In this document: in pieces, positions 1 through 9,217 of the stretch
How positions within the stretch are numbered: position 1 is the first letter of the stretch
Layout: each line of letters begins with the position of its first letter
NCBI RefSeq assembly: GCF_000275845.1
Contig: NW_006766889.1
Location: 1,208,607-1,272,606 of the forward strand
Length of the DNA: 64,000 nt
Direction of reading: 5' to 3'
Source of the DNA: Dichomitus squalens LYAD-421 SS1
Taxonomy: Eukaryota > Basidiomycota > Agaricomycetes > Polyporales > Polyporaceae
The notes under the pieces: generated by a model
What the model was told of the DNA's origin: nothing
Database searches by the model: none
What the model saw: only the letters and a program-made list of their open reading frames with translations
Made by a program: the position numbers and the translations under genes

Positions 1-39
1 CCCCCCTTACGGCGCTCCCCTAGTCCCCCATCTCGACCT

Positions 40-121
40 CTTGGTCATTGGGACTAGGTGAGTGACCATAGCGTTGTACTTCCCTTCGAGTGCTAATGTA
101 TAACTTGGTCATTGGGACTAG
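40..121. repeat. short direct repeat, 18 bp, two copies
   Basis: The 18-mer CTTGGTCATTGGGACTAG occurs at 40-57 and again at 104-121. Its last nine bases, TGGGACTAG, recur at 1982-1990, just beyond the retrotransposon remnant. The 113-121 and 1982-1990 copies could therefore be a target-site duplication of that element. The 40-57 copy shows the motif was already repeated locally, which weakens that reading. Confidence 0.6.
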
Positions 122-1981
122 TCTGTCGCTGTCTGCGTGAAGACTAGCTTTCGTAGGTCTCGTGCCTTCGTGCCGACCTCCGCTCTGCCCTCGTCGAGTT
201 TTCTGTCACGTTTATCCCTCTCCCTCTCTCTTTCCCCTTTTCGGCTCCTTGCCGCTCGCCTACGGGGTCGTCGCCGAACGTCGACCCGAGTCTACGCGCC
301 TAGTCGCCGCGACAGTACGGGCTGTTTACACCCAATATCGTGTATGACAAGGGCGGCAACAGTGCTAGACGCGCTGCCAGCTCGGTGGGACCCGAGAGGG
401 ACCCTGCCGGAAGACTACGAAAACAACGTCCCGGACGATGAATCTGAGGACGAAAACGTAATTGAAATAGACAGGAAGATCACAACATACGGTTCCCTCG
501 GAGACGTCCTTCGCGTCTTCGGTACAGATGAAGGGGTCTGCTGCGAAGACAGATTAGATGTCAGTCTAGATGAAACTGGGGAAACGACGACAATGGTGAC
601 GGGCGGAATGCTACAAAGAAACAGTGACTACTCAACTGCGGTGGGAGTCGGGATTTTTGTCGAGGATGCAAGCACTCTAAACAAGTCAATGAGACTGTCA
701 AACGACATGAGCCAACAAGCAAAGAACGGGGAACTAGTAGCAACCCTGATAGCAACATCCACCGCAGATACGAGATCAAAGATCGTTGAGATTACGACCT
801 CCAAGCTTGTGGTGGATAGTCTGACGAGAAATAAAGGAAAGCGAGAAGCGGAAGGCTTTCTGAGGCAATCGAATGACGCCCTGATAAGGGCCATCTATGC
901 CAAGATAAGAGAACGCAAAGCGAGAACCGCGATAAAACTGGTAAAGAGTCAAGACGGCCACATAGGCAGTCAAAATGCAAAAAAGCTAGCCAGGGAAGGC
1001 GCAAAGAAAATGGTAGCAGATGTGGTCCCGACGACGGTCGACCCGAAATGGGTTGTATCGGGAGCGTCTCTCAGCGCGATGACACAAAAGCTGGCATACC
1101 ATGTAATAAGGACGAGGAAACAAGCGTCGACACGCCCGCGACCGAGGACTGTCGTAAACCTCGAACTTGTCAGGGAAGGCCTCCAGGAGGCGTTCGGGGT
1201 TGACAAAACTGAGGCTGAAATCTGGAAATCAATTAGATCAAAGCATATATCCGGGATGTGCGCACAATTCCTGTGGAAAACGCTACACGACGTGTACATG
1301 GTAGGCAAGCACTGGCTTAGAGAGGGCATGCCAGAGGAATACCAGGATAGGGGTATATGCGCGGTGTGCAACAATATTGAATCAATGGACCACATCCTGT
1401 TCCGATGCGAAGCCCCTGGACAAGCCGAGATATGGGAAGAGCTGAAAAAATTGTGGACTACGACGGGCTTACCATGGAAAGCCCCAGACTGGGGGACCGC
1501 TCTAGGAGCTGGCTGTGCAGTCTTCAAAACCGAAGGAGGTGCAAGGCGACCACCGATGGAGGCACTGTGGGCAATACTGTGGTCAGAATCGGTACACCTA
1601 ATCTGGAAACTCAGATGCGAACGAGTGATTCAACGCGACGGAGCAATCCACGACAAATCGGCCGTGAGAAACGCGTGGTATGCGACGATCGAACGGCGGC
1701 TAACGTTGGACCGGAGGACGTCTGTGCTAGCCAAAGGTAAACATGATCTTAAATAGGGCGAAGTCGAATCGATATGGGCTCCGACTATAGAAGACTATAG
1801 GGATCTACCCGAAGGATGGGTCGGCAATGGCGGGTCTAATCACGCGTGAGTCGGGCAGGGCGAAAGGGGGATGACATTGTCAAGGCGCAGCGCCGGACGA
1901 GTCATCCAACTCGCGTCGCCACCGCTCTCTCGCGCGACCGGGAGGGGCCGAGCGCAAGCCGGCGGAGGCGAATACACTGAC
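122..1981 (+). mobile_element. 5'-truncated non-LTR (LINE) retrotransposon remnant
   Basis: The interval holds an RNase H-like region followed by a reverse-transcriptase-associated zinc knuckle, the usual C-terminal order of Tad/I-like LINEs in fungi. No reverse transcriptase or endonuclease domain lies upstream within the window, so the copy is 5'-truncated, as target-primed LINE insertions often are. A possible 9 bp target duplication TGGGACTAG flanks it at 113-121 and 1982-1990. I see no poly(A) tail at the 3' end. Bounds are approximate, because the left edge lies only about 120 bp from the window start. Confidence 0.6.
137..1756 (+). pseudogene. LINE ORF2 C-terminal fragment: RNase H-like plus zf-RVT, catalytically degenerate
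   Basis: A 539-codon open frame. Residues about 150-300 align by eye to the RNase H domain of fungal LINEs: the acid in the NGELVA motif is kept, but the usual TDGS is TGGM, the usual SDS is TTS, and the last acidic residue of the GNxxADxLA motif is missing (GSQNAKKLA). Residues about 395-440 carry the zf-RVT signature CAVCNN...DHILFRC, with Cys-x2-Cys and a later His and Cys. The first roughly 100 residues look like chance coding before the homologous part begins. The protein would take part in reverse transcription of the element; with three of four RNase H acids gone it is probably inactive in that step. The long open frame may reflect recent decay by substitution. Confidence 0.7.
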
Positions 1982-2736
1982 TGGGACTAGACTATGTAGC
2001 AACTACTCGTGTTGTATGGTATGAACGTAGAGGGATAGCGGATGGGTGGGTAAGAAAATGCGAAGCCCGAAGTCGGGGACTTTCGAGCACGCCGGTGAGG
2101 AAGGAGGTGAGGGAACTAGGTAATCGTATCGTACCTTTCGAGCACGCCGGTGAGGAAGGAGGTAAGGAGAGAGAAACGTCAGAGACCTGTACATATAAGC
2201 TATAGAGAAACAAAGACCAAGCATCGCGCTGCAAAAAACGCGTTGTGCGCGACAAAAGCTTTACGCGACAAAGAAGAGACAAGAACGCGTTGTGGGCGCA
2301 CATGCTCCTCACGCGACTTAGACCCCAGTCAATCTTCATTGACTGAAACAGTTTTAGTGGGTATTAAGAGAGGTCAGGGATAAGGAGACGGTCTTCGATC
2401 GTCCCCTTAGAGGAACTGAACTCTCTTCGAGTCCCACACTCTGTGCGTAAAGGCATTTCCCCGTCGGGTATACCGGTGACTTATTGATAATATCTACAAC
2501 TTAATGGCCTGGCCGGGGTAATTTTACCTGACCGTGTCACCAAACGCTTTCTGGCCACTGTAAAGGTGGTAATCGAAATCTACTAGACATGCCCTAGGAT
2601 ACTTGTATTTTAGGGACCACGGTAGATTTAGATGTACAGAAATCCAAAGCGTTCCCACTCAAGTACATCAATTCGACACTATAAAGTGGTTCACACTTTA
2701 TTCTGATCGTTACACGTCTTGCATTTACGTTGAGAT
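1757..2736. other. intergenic stretch, LINE 3' tail and low-complexity spacer
   Basis: About 225 bp after the stop codon (to about 1981) probably belong to the LINE 3' untranslated end. The rest holds the 28 bp direct repeat described separately and no convincing gene on either strand; the short open frames lack family motifs and codon bias. Confidence 0.5.
2081..2163. repeat. 28 bp direct repeat, two copies 55 bp apart
   Basis: An identical 28-mer starting TTTCGAGCACGCCGG and ending GGAGGT is present at 2081-2108 and 2136-2163. Sequences between and around the two copies differ. It may be a small tandem duplication with a 27 bp spacer; no function can be read from it. Confidence 0.75.
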
Positions 2737-3834
2737 TCACAACTTTTCCGCTCTAGGCAGCTCGACGATCTGCGAGATGCCAGGGTACTCAGGCAGGTTG
2801 AGCTGGTATTTCTCCTCCAGGATCCTCAAAAGCATTAGAGAGCGACGTCAGCCTCAGCTCTCCCCTGCACGCGCACAACGCCATAATATACGCACTTTGG
2901 CACGAAACGCCCTCCAAGGAAGTGCCTCCCCTTGTAGTTCCTCACCCCCTCCTTCGGCGCTGTCAAGCTCACGAGTACGTCCGGCTCCAGCGCGTGCTCG
3001 TCGATCTTGCCCTCGTCAACGTTCCACCCGCTCGGCACGTCCACCGACACAATCGGCAGCCCAGACTGCGTCAGGAGGGGCAGCGCTGCGTCGAACGGCG
3101 GGCGTGCGGGCGGTTTGAAAGAGAAGCCGAAGATCGCGTCGAGAATGACGTCCGAGGACGAGAGTGCTTCTTTGAGCGACTGCACGTCCTGTGAGGGCTC
3201 GAGAGCAGGGATGCGCATGTTGTCACATTGGACTTTGAGGCGCTGTAGGAGGGGAGTTGGGTACGCGGGATGAGGCGTTACCGTTCGACCGCGGTGCGGC
3301 TCACCTGGTAGATATCCTTCGATCCCGGCTGCCCATGCCTAAGTCAGATCGTCTGGTGTACTAAGGCACCTCATGCTTCGACCTACCTTCGGCATCCAGA
3401 TCGTTGGCTTGTACCCGAATAGGCCTGTGCCCATTCATCTCCGTCAAAGCTCCTGTAATTCCTCCCCCGGAGATACTTACCGAGATGTCGCGCAGCAACC
3501 AACCCATCCCCTCCTTGGTTTCCTGGACCACAGCACACGAGCACGCGCGGGTACCTCTCCTTGTTGTACACCGTCGCAAGAGTCTGCGCGCAAGCCAACC
3601 CAGCGAGCTCCATCAGCTATGCCCATGTCAAGAGCCACTTGGCCTCAGCACACACAATCTCGCAACGCATAGTACGCGAGACCGACCTGATCAATGCTGA
3701 AGTGGCCGACGGAGCCCATGAGCTCCTCGTCGATCTATCGGATACGAACGTCGTGTAAGCTCGACATCAGGCTTCTTGAGACTAGGTGGATTCACTTGCT
3801 GGGCAAGTTTCGAGGTGAGGTATCGCAAAGACAT
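2737..3834 (-). CDS. NAD(P)H-hydrate epimerase (NAXE / YjeF_N family)
   Basis: Repairs damaged cofactor by interconverting the R and S epimers of hydrated NAD(P)H so that the partner dehydratase can restore it; mitochondrial and cytosolic in other fungi. Model: complement of 2737-2824, 2896-3242, 3305-3328, 3387-3424, 3481-3616, 3687-3734, 3796-3834, giving 239 aa, close to the family length. Markers in order: start [19 protein letters not shown], the dinucleotide-site loop [28 protein letters not shown], the DAIFGFSF and VDVPSGW stretches (the latter holds a conserved Asp), and the C-terminal HFLGGRFVP. Two internal exons are only 24 and 38 bp. All introns are GT-AG and every exon sum keeps frame. 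A TTTATA stretch lies about 20 bp upstream of the start. Nothing suggests damage. Confidence 0.93.
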
Positions 3835-4800
3835 CGGGAAGTAGTATAAATGTGGATAGCAGGGATAGACGCAAGGAAAGGTGCAATCACAAATTGTTGA
3901 CCGAGCGCAGTACTGGGCATCGTGCAGTCCGAGTTCTGCTGACCACCACACCGATGACATCATCAACGGCGCCTGCGAAGCTCATTCAAATTCGAGTGTC
4001 GATGATGCAGACCTGCGCCACCAGGAGGTTAATTTACTCTTGCACAATCCTCGGCTGCCCTCCTGCAGTCAGTGCAAGGCCGTTGGGCTGATAAGGCGAA
4101 ATGCATTCAAGCACGCACTTAGACAAAGCAGTGTGTGACTCCTATTCGTCCTAAACCATTCGGGCTTGTCTCGAAATCATTCACTGAAACCTCTTATTTT
4201 GACCGCCAGTGTATTACTAGGAGCGACCCCTCCAGTGTCTCAGACAATTCAATGATGAAGTTGAGCAGCCTAAGAAACAAGGCCGCTCAATTCTTGTGGA
4301 CGCTGGACGCAAGAATCGTGACGGCAATACGGTCGACTAGCTCCTTGAGCTTGTAAAAGCATGGCCCGTCAGAACATCGTCCTAACACGGCGGGCAAAGC
4401 GCCAGGCTTCAAGCAGGGAAATTAGTGCGGCATTTATGGGCAACGCAACCTGACCCGAGCATTTCCAGTGGGCCTTTGTATCCCTCTTTGTGATTTGGGA
4501 AATCTTATGGGCACGTTGCGTCGCCCGTATAGTTAGCATAGAGTTCCTCACCCGAACCATCGCGCTTTGCCTGCCGTGTAACTCGTCCAACATGGAGCGA
4601 AGATGCTATTAATGTGGTCAGAGTCGTCAGACGGAGGTGCTCACAGGCGCTCACCACGTACACGACGGTCCGGTGGCGCGCCTTGGCACCAGGGGTCAAC
4701 CGTCGAGCTCGACGTCGTCCAAGACGACAACGGTACTAGTCGTGTCTTCAGCGCATCCTACGCTTATACCCTCATACTTGACTCTGGTACTCCATACCCC
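3835..4800. other. divergent intergenic region, no gene seen
   Basis: Lies between the divergent NAXE and PfkB-type genes and must hold both promoters. Small open frames on both strands show no recognisable motif. The frame entering the PfkB gene is open from 4603, so a start upstream of 4801 cannot be excluded. Confidence 0.5.
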
Positions 4801-6637
4801 ATGGCCCGTGGCCGTCGCGATACCCTCGAATCTGCCGGCCTAGCTACTCAGCGTCCTCTCCGCGTCGTCGCGTCTGGCACGCTCTTCCTCACCAATAACC
4901 TCGGCTTGCCGACGCATCCAGAGCGGAACTCTGTCGTCCGCGCCCATTCCGTTTCGAAAGTTCGGGGCGGGTCTGCAAGCACATGTCTCTCCATCCTCGC
5001 TCAGTTTCCTGCCGTGGAGGCCTCGCTGGTCGTCCCTCTCGGCGGCAACGAGGAGGGCAGGAGGATCATTTCTGAGCTTGAGAGAGAACGGGTGAATACC
5101 CGGTACTGCAAAGTATGGCCAGAGGCGGGCGTCCCGAGCGCATGGGTGTTGCATGCAGGTGCGTAGTATCACTGATGAAGCACTCGGCCTCTCACGCCGA
5201 TCCGTTGCTACATATGTAGATGATACGGACAGCAGAACGGTGATCAACAACAACCCACTGCCCGACATCACTCACGAGGAGTTCATCTCTCTCGTTGGAC
5301 CTCTCCTAGTCCCAGAAAACTTTGCATACCTCAATGCGCCTTCTACCGCAACGCCGCCCCAGACACCCGGAGCCCCTTCGGGGGCAGCGCCTCCCCGTCC
5401 CTCCATGTCGAATCCAAATGGCCCCGCGACAGCGCGCCAGCCCATCAACAGCCCCGCCCCCGTAGACTGGATACACTTCGAAGGCCGCTCGGTCAAGACG
5501 ACGCTCCAGAACATCACAGGCCTCGACGGGCTCGCGCGCGAACGCAAATGGCGCAGCCACTGCGTCTTCAGCGTAGACGTCGGCCGGCGCGCGCGCCAGG
5601 GCGTCGAAGCGGTACGCGCCTCCTTGCCTCGCCGTGCCCCGTGTCGCTCCCGCATTCATTCACGTTCATGACGGTCGCTACAGCTCATCCCGCACGCCGA
5701 CGTCGTCTTCCTCAACAGGCACTACGCCCGCGCGCACTCGCCGCAGTACGCCGCCTCCCCGCGCGCGTTCCTCCTCTCCCTCACCGGCATCGCGCCCCCG
5801 CACGCGCTCCTCGTCGCGCACTGGGGTGCGGACGGCGCCGCCGTGCTCTCGGTCCCCACCAAGGAGTACTTCCAGTCTTCCGGGTGGGTCGAGCCCGCCG
5901 TCCCGCCGCTCCCTTCGCCGCTTCCTGCCACACAGGACCCGCGGACGCGGATGGTGCACGAGGCGGATATGCACTCCGTGAGGACCGGGAGCGACTTCTG
6001 GGCCGGGGGCGGGCACGAGACGGAGTCGTCGAGCATGTTCACGGCGGACCTGCTGAGCTCCACTCCCGCCCGCCGTCCCCCAAACGGCGGCCCGAGCAGC
6101 GACGATACCCCCCGCCCCCGACGGAACCACGCCGACAACAGCCGCGCCCCCAAGGGGAAGGGCAAGCGCCCCGGACGTCGCGACCACCGCTCGGATTCAG
6201 ACTCGGACTCTGGCACGGACTCTGATGGGACGCAGATCGCCGGGCACGGGGGCGTGCGCCTGGCGAGCCCCCCAACGGCGAAGACGGGCGAGGCCGTGGA
6301 CGAGGTGGGGGCGCAGGACGCGTTCGTAGCGGGGATGATGTGGGCGCTGAGCCGGCGCCTGTTGCCTGGGGAGCCGTACACGCCCAGCGCGGGCGGGAGC
6401 GACGCGGCGATTGCGGGGGCGGAGGGGGACCAGAGGGGGCGGTGGAGGCTGGAGGAGTGCTTGAGGTGCGTTCGTGTGTGGCTTGCCTGTGCGTTTGGCG
6501 CAGGGGCTGATCGGCTGGCGGGCAGGTTCGCGACGGAGCTCGCTGGCCGCAAGGCGAGACGGAACGGCTGGGACGGGCTCGCGGAGGAGATGGCGCGCGC
6601 GGGCTGGTTCGAGCCGTGGAGCGTGAACGTTGCTTGA
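4801..6637 (+). CDS. PfkB-family carbohydrate kinase, ketohexokinase/ribokinase-like
   Basis: Predicted ATP-dependent sugar kinase of the ribokinase fold; substrate unknown. Exons 4801-5158, 5220-5611, 5684-6465, 6526-6637 give 547 aa. The N-terminal half holds the PfkB-1-like stretch KVRGGSASTCLSIL followed by VPLGGNEEGRRI; the middle has DWIHFEGR and a CVFSVDVGR strand followed by HADVVFLNRHYA, as in ketohexokinases. The second signature near residue 470 reads VGAQDAFVAGMMWAL; the family norm is GAGDxF, so one anion-hole Gly is Gln while the catalytic Asp is kept. About 100 residues of Ser/Asp/Gly-rich low-complexity sequence separate the core from this motif, making the protein longer than typical 300-400 aa members. 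The last intron (60 bp) would also read through in frame. Confidence 0.85.
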
Positions 6638-6865
6638 ACTCTAGAATGGGTGTTGGTTGTCTGGTGCGGATCTCCTAGTGTCTACCTTATTTCTTGGTTA
6701 CGACTTGTACGATATGCTGTCTACTAATCGGAGTCTCCTGGTGCATGCGCTCACGACGCGATAGCTCGGTTTGCGGCCTCAAGTAGCGGATGAAGGTCGT
6801 CGATGTTCGAAGTGCAGCTCATGCTGCGGAAGGTATCCTCTTGACATGAATGGTCCTCTTCGTGT

Positions 6866-6898
6866 CCTGCCGACTCCTGCCGACTCCTGCCGACTCCT
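6866..6898. repeat. tandem microrepeat, unit 10 bp, about 3.3 copies
   Basis: The unit CTGCCGACTC is repeated head to tail without mismatch. It lies in the spacer between two genes on the same strand; no role is apparent. Confidence 0.8.
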
Positions 6899-7144
6899 AT
6901 GCATCGCTTGCCGACATGCAGATAGTACGCCGAACAAAGCTGCGCCCGCCCTTGGATCCCGCACTACTTGAGCGCACTACGGATGAGGAAGCGTGCGAGC
7001 AGCAGCAGCGGGTAGGATGTAGATACGCAGCACGCATCGAGAGGAAAGAATGCGTGCTTTGCAGTCGTGTGGTGGACAAAGGCGGTGGCTTCGAGAATAT
7101 TTGCTCGTGCACGGGCTATAGCGTCGATTCAATTAGGCGGGCTG

Positions 7145-7150
7145 TATATA
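7145..7150 (+). promoter_or_regulatory. candidate TATA box of the MYND gene
   Basis: TATATA in the context GCTGTATATAGAGC, about 235 bp upstream of the ATG at 7382. The distance allows a long pyrimidine-rich 5' leader, which is present. The transcription start itself is not visible from sequence. Confidence 0.4.
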
Positions 7151-7381
7151 GAGCGCAGCCGCCAATCGCACAAGAGAAAGCAGCTGTTTAGGGCGGGCTG
7201 TTTCGCGTCAGTCTCCGCGCCGGGCGCCTGCACTGCATCAGTCTCGCCGTCGCTTCCGCCTGCTTTCACCGAGGCCAACCTCTCGCCCGCTGCCGATCTT
7301 CAGCTTCAGCTTCACTCCTCCTGCTCCCTCGGTCATCCTACCCTCACCTCCGCTCAGCTCCCTCCTCGCCCGCGTCCCGCC

Positions 7382-8651
7382 ATGCCCGGGCGACACTACT
7401 CCAAGTTCATCCCCCCCAGCCTCACCATGAGCGAGCTCGTGTGCCAGAAGCTCGACAACGACGCGACGGACATGCTCATCGACAAATGGCTCGAGCGCCC
7501 CCACCGCCCCGACTCCTACCACGACTGGTTCCACCGCGTCCGCGAGCGCAAGCACCACGCCAACGCCAACGCCCACCTCGCCCGCCGCGACCAGGCCCTG
7601 CTCTGGAACAAGGGCGTCTTCGTCCCCGAGAACATCTTTACCCGCACGGTCGACACCGGCCGGCTGATCCCCCTCGACCGCACGTGGGTCACACACGTCT
7701 ACCACCACCGCTCGATGAAGCGGCTCACTATGATGCCGGTCATTTTCAGTATGGTGAGCGCCCTCCATTCGCGCGTGCGCGCGAGCGAACGCGAGCTCAT
7801 GGTTCCACAGCTCCCGGAACTTATGCTCCTCCGCGGCATGCACGACCGCGGCTGCGACGATATCTATGTCATCGTGACCGATCTCAAGCGCAAGGAGATG
7901 GACCAAGTGAGCGAGTACTTCAAGTACGTCTGCCAGAACACCGCGGGAGGATACTGCAAACCGAGCGTGGAGCACAAAATCAATCATGACTGTGAGTATC
8001 TTTCTATTGCGTGCGCGCAAAATCTTGCGGAGCTGACCGCCTCCGCCATCCACAGACATACTACTCAACAACGCGCTCGACCGCCGCACGCCCTGCTTCC
8101 CCCAAATCGACCTCACCTTTCGCGCCATCCTGCACGAGAAACGCCCCCCGTTCATCATCCTCTTCTCGCACCAGACCATGTCCTACTCCCAGATCCTCTT
8201 CGCCCACCCGTCCTTCGTGCCTTCGAAGGACATGTACCACGACTTCCCCTCTGGGTGCCCAAACCCCGGCTGCACGGACAACTGCTGCGAGCTCATCCGC
8301 TTCCCCAAGCAGGGGCCCGAGCACGCGGCGGTGCTCGCGAGCCGCGGGCGTCGGAAGAAGATCCGGTACCGGTACGGGCGCAGGGCGCGGGCGAAGGAGA
8401 TGTGCAACTGGATCGAGTGCGAGACGTGCTTCGCGGACGACGCGGGCGCCGGGACCGCCGCGTCCGCATCCGACGGGAGCACCGAGGGGGAGGGCAGCGT
8501 GGCGGGCAGCGAGGCGAGCGAGGAGCGGGAGCGCGCGGGCGCGGGGCTCGTGTGCAGCCGGTGTAAGCTCGTCAAGTACTGCTCGGCGGAGCACCAGCGG
8601 CTGGACTGGGAGGAGCACCGGCGCGTCTGCGTGAAGCCGGTGTCGGAGTGA
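7382..8651 (+). CDS. MYND-type zinc-finger protein
   Basis: Exons 7382-7753, 7811-7991 and 8056-8651 give 382 aa. The first 280 residues form a domain I do not recognise, rich in charged and aromatic residues (YHDWFHRVRERKHH, THVYHHRSMKRL). The C-terminus carries a MYND finger: CETC, then about 50 Ser/Glu/Gly-rich residues inserted, then CSRCKLVKYCSAEHQRLDW and EEHRRVC. MYND fingers bind two zinc ions and proline-rich partner peptides. At the place of the usual YCSxxC cysteine this protein has His (YCSAEH), which could still bind zinc. The 57 bp first intron is a multiple of three and open, so retention would add 19 residues. The exact cellular role is unknown. Confidence 0.85.
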
Positions 8652-9217
8652 CGACCCCCTCGTCGTCGGTGCTTGCGCTGCTTATTTGGGACCACTGCGC
8701 GACTTGGACTTCGATTTGTCTGTGGCTTCGTTGGACGCTCGTTCGTTCGTCACGATTTACGACCGCTCCGACCATCCATATACCTCTGTGTGTACTGTGT
8801 TCCCTGGGCCGACGAGATGACTGTGTATCCGTGTAATAAGTGGTAGTATGTAGCATTGTACCGAGTCACGCACGGCCCCATACGATTGCCCACATCTGGT
8901 CTTCTTCACTTCTCATTGTGGATTCCCTCATTCCTGTAGCTTTGTCTTCTTCTACCGAATCATACCACATTGTAATTTACCTTTGCACTTGCATCGCCGT
9001 CCACGTTCGCGTCTGTACGGCCTTCGACGCGAGCCCATACTATAAGTGAATTCATACGACTCGGAGAGGGCATCATGAACGACCTCTGCCGAGACGGACA
9101 CGTGATCGACGCGTGCCGCGTCGTCCGTGCGGTCCGCAATGTGTGAACGACATAACACCCCGAGTCTCAGGCTACCCATCGTGTGCACGTCGAGCTCCCA
9201 CTTCGCCCTCGACAACC
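8652..9217. other. intergenic spacer, no gene seen
   Basis: Pyrimidine-rich spacer between the MYND and S28 peptidase genes, holding the terminator of one and the promoter of the other. Short frames on both strands lack family features. Confidence 0.5.

Larger units (their letters stand above)
6638..7381. other. intergenic region with a 10 bp tandem repeat
   Basis: Spacer between the PfkB-type and MYND genes. It contains about 3.3 tandem copies of CTGCCGACTC at 6866-6898 and a TATATA box at 7145-7150, about 235 bp before the next start codon. No gene is recognised. Confidence 0.55.

Noticed and set aside
5722..6552. 276-codon minus-strand frame in the PfkB-type gene
   Set aside because: Antisense to well-supported kinase exons and lacks motifs.
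7238..8179. 313-codon minus-strand frame across the MYND gene
   Set aside because: Shadow of GC-rich coding sequence; composition is Val/Glu/Arg-rich without motifs, while the plus strand has a coherent spliced MYND protein.
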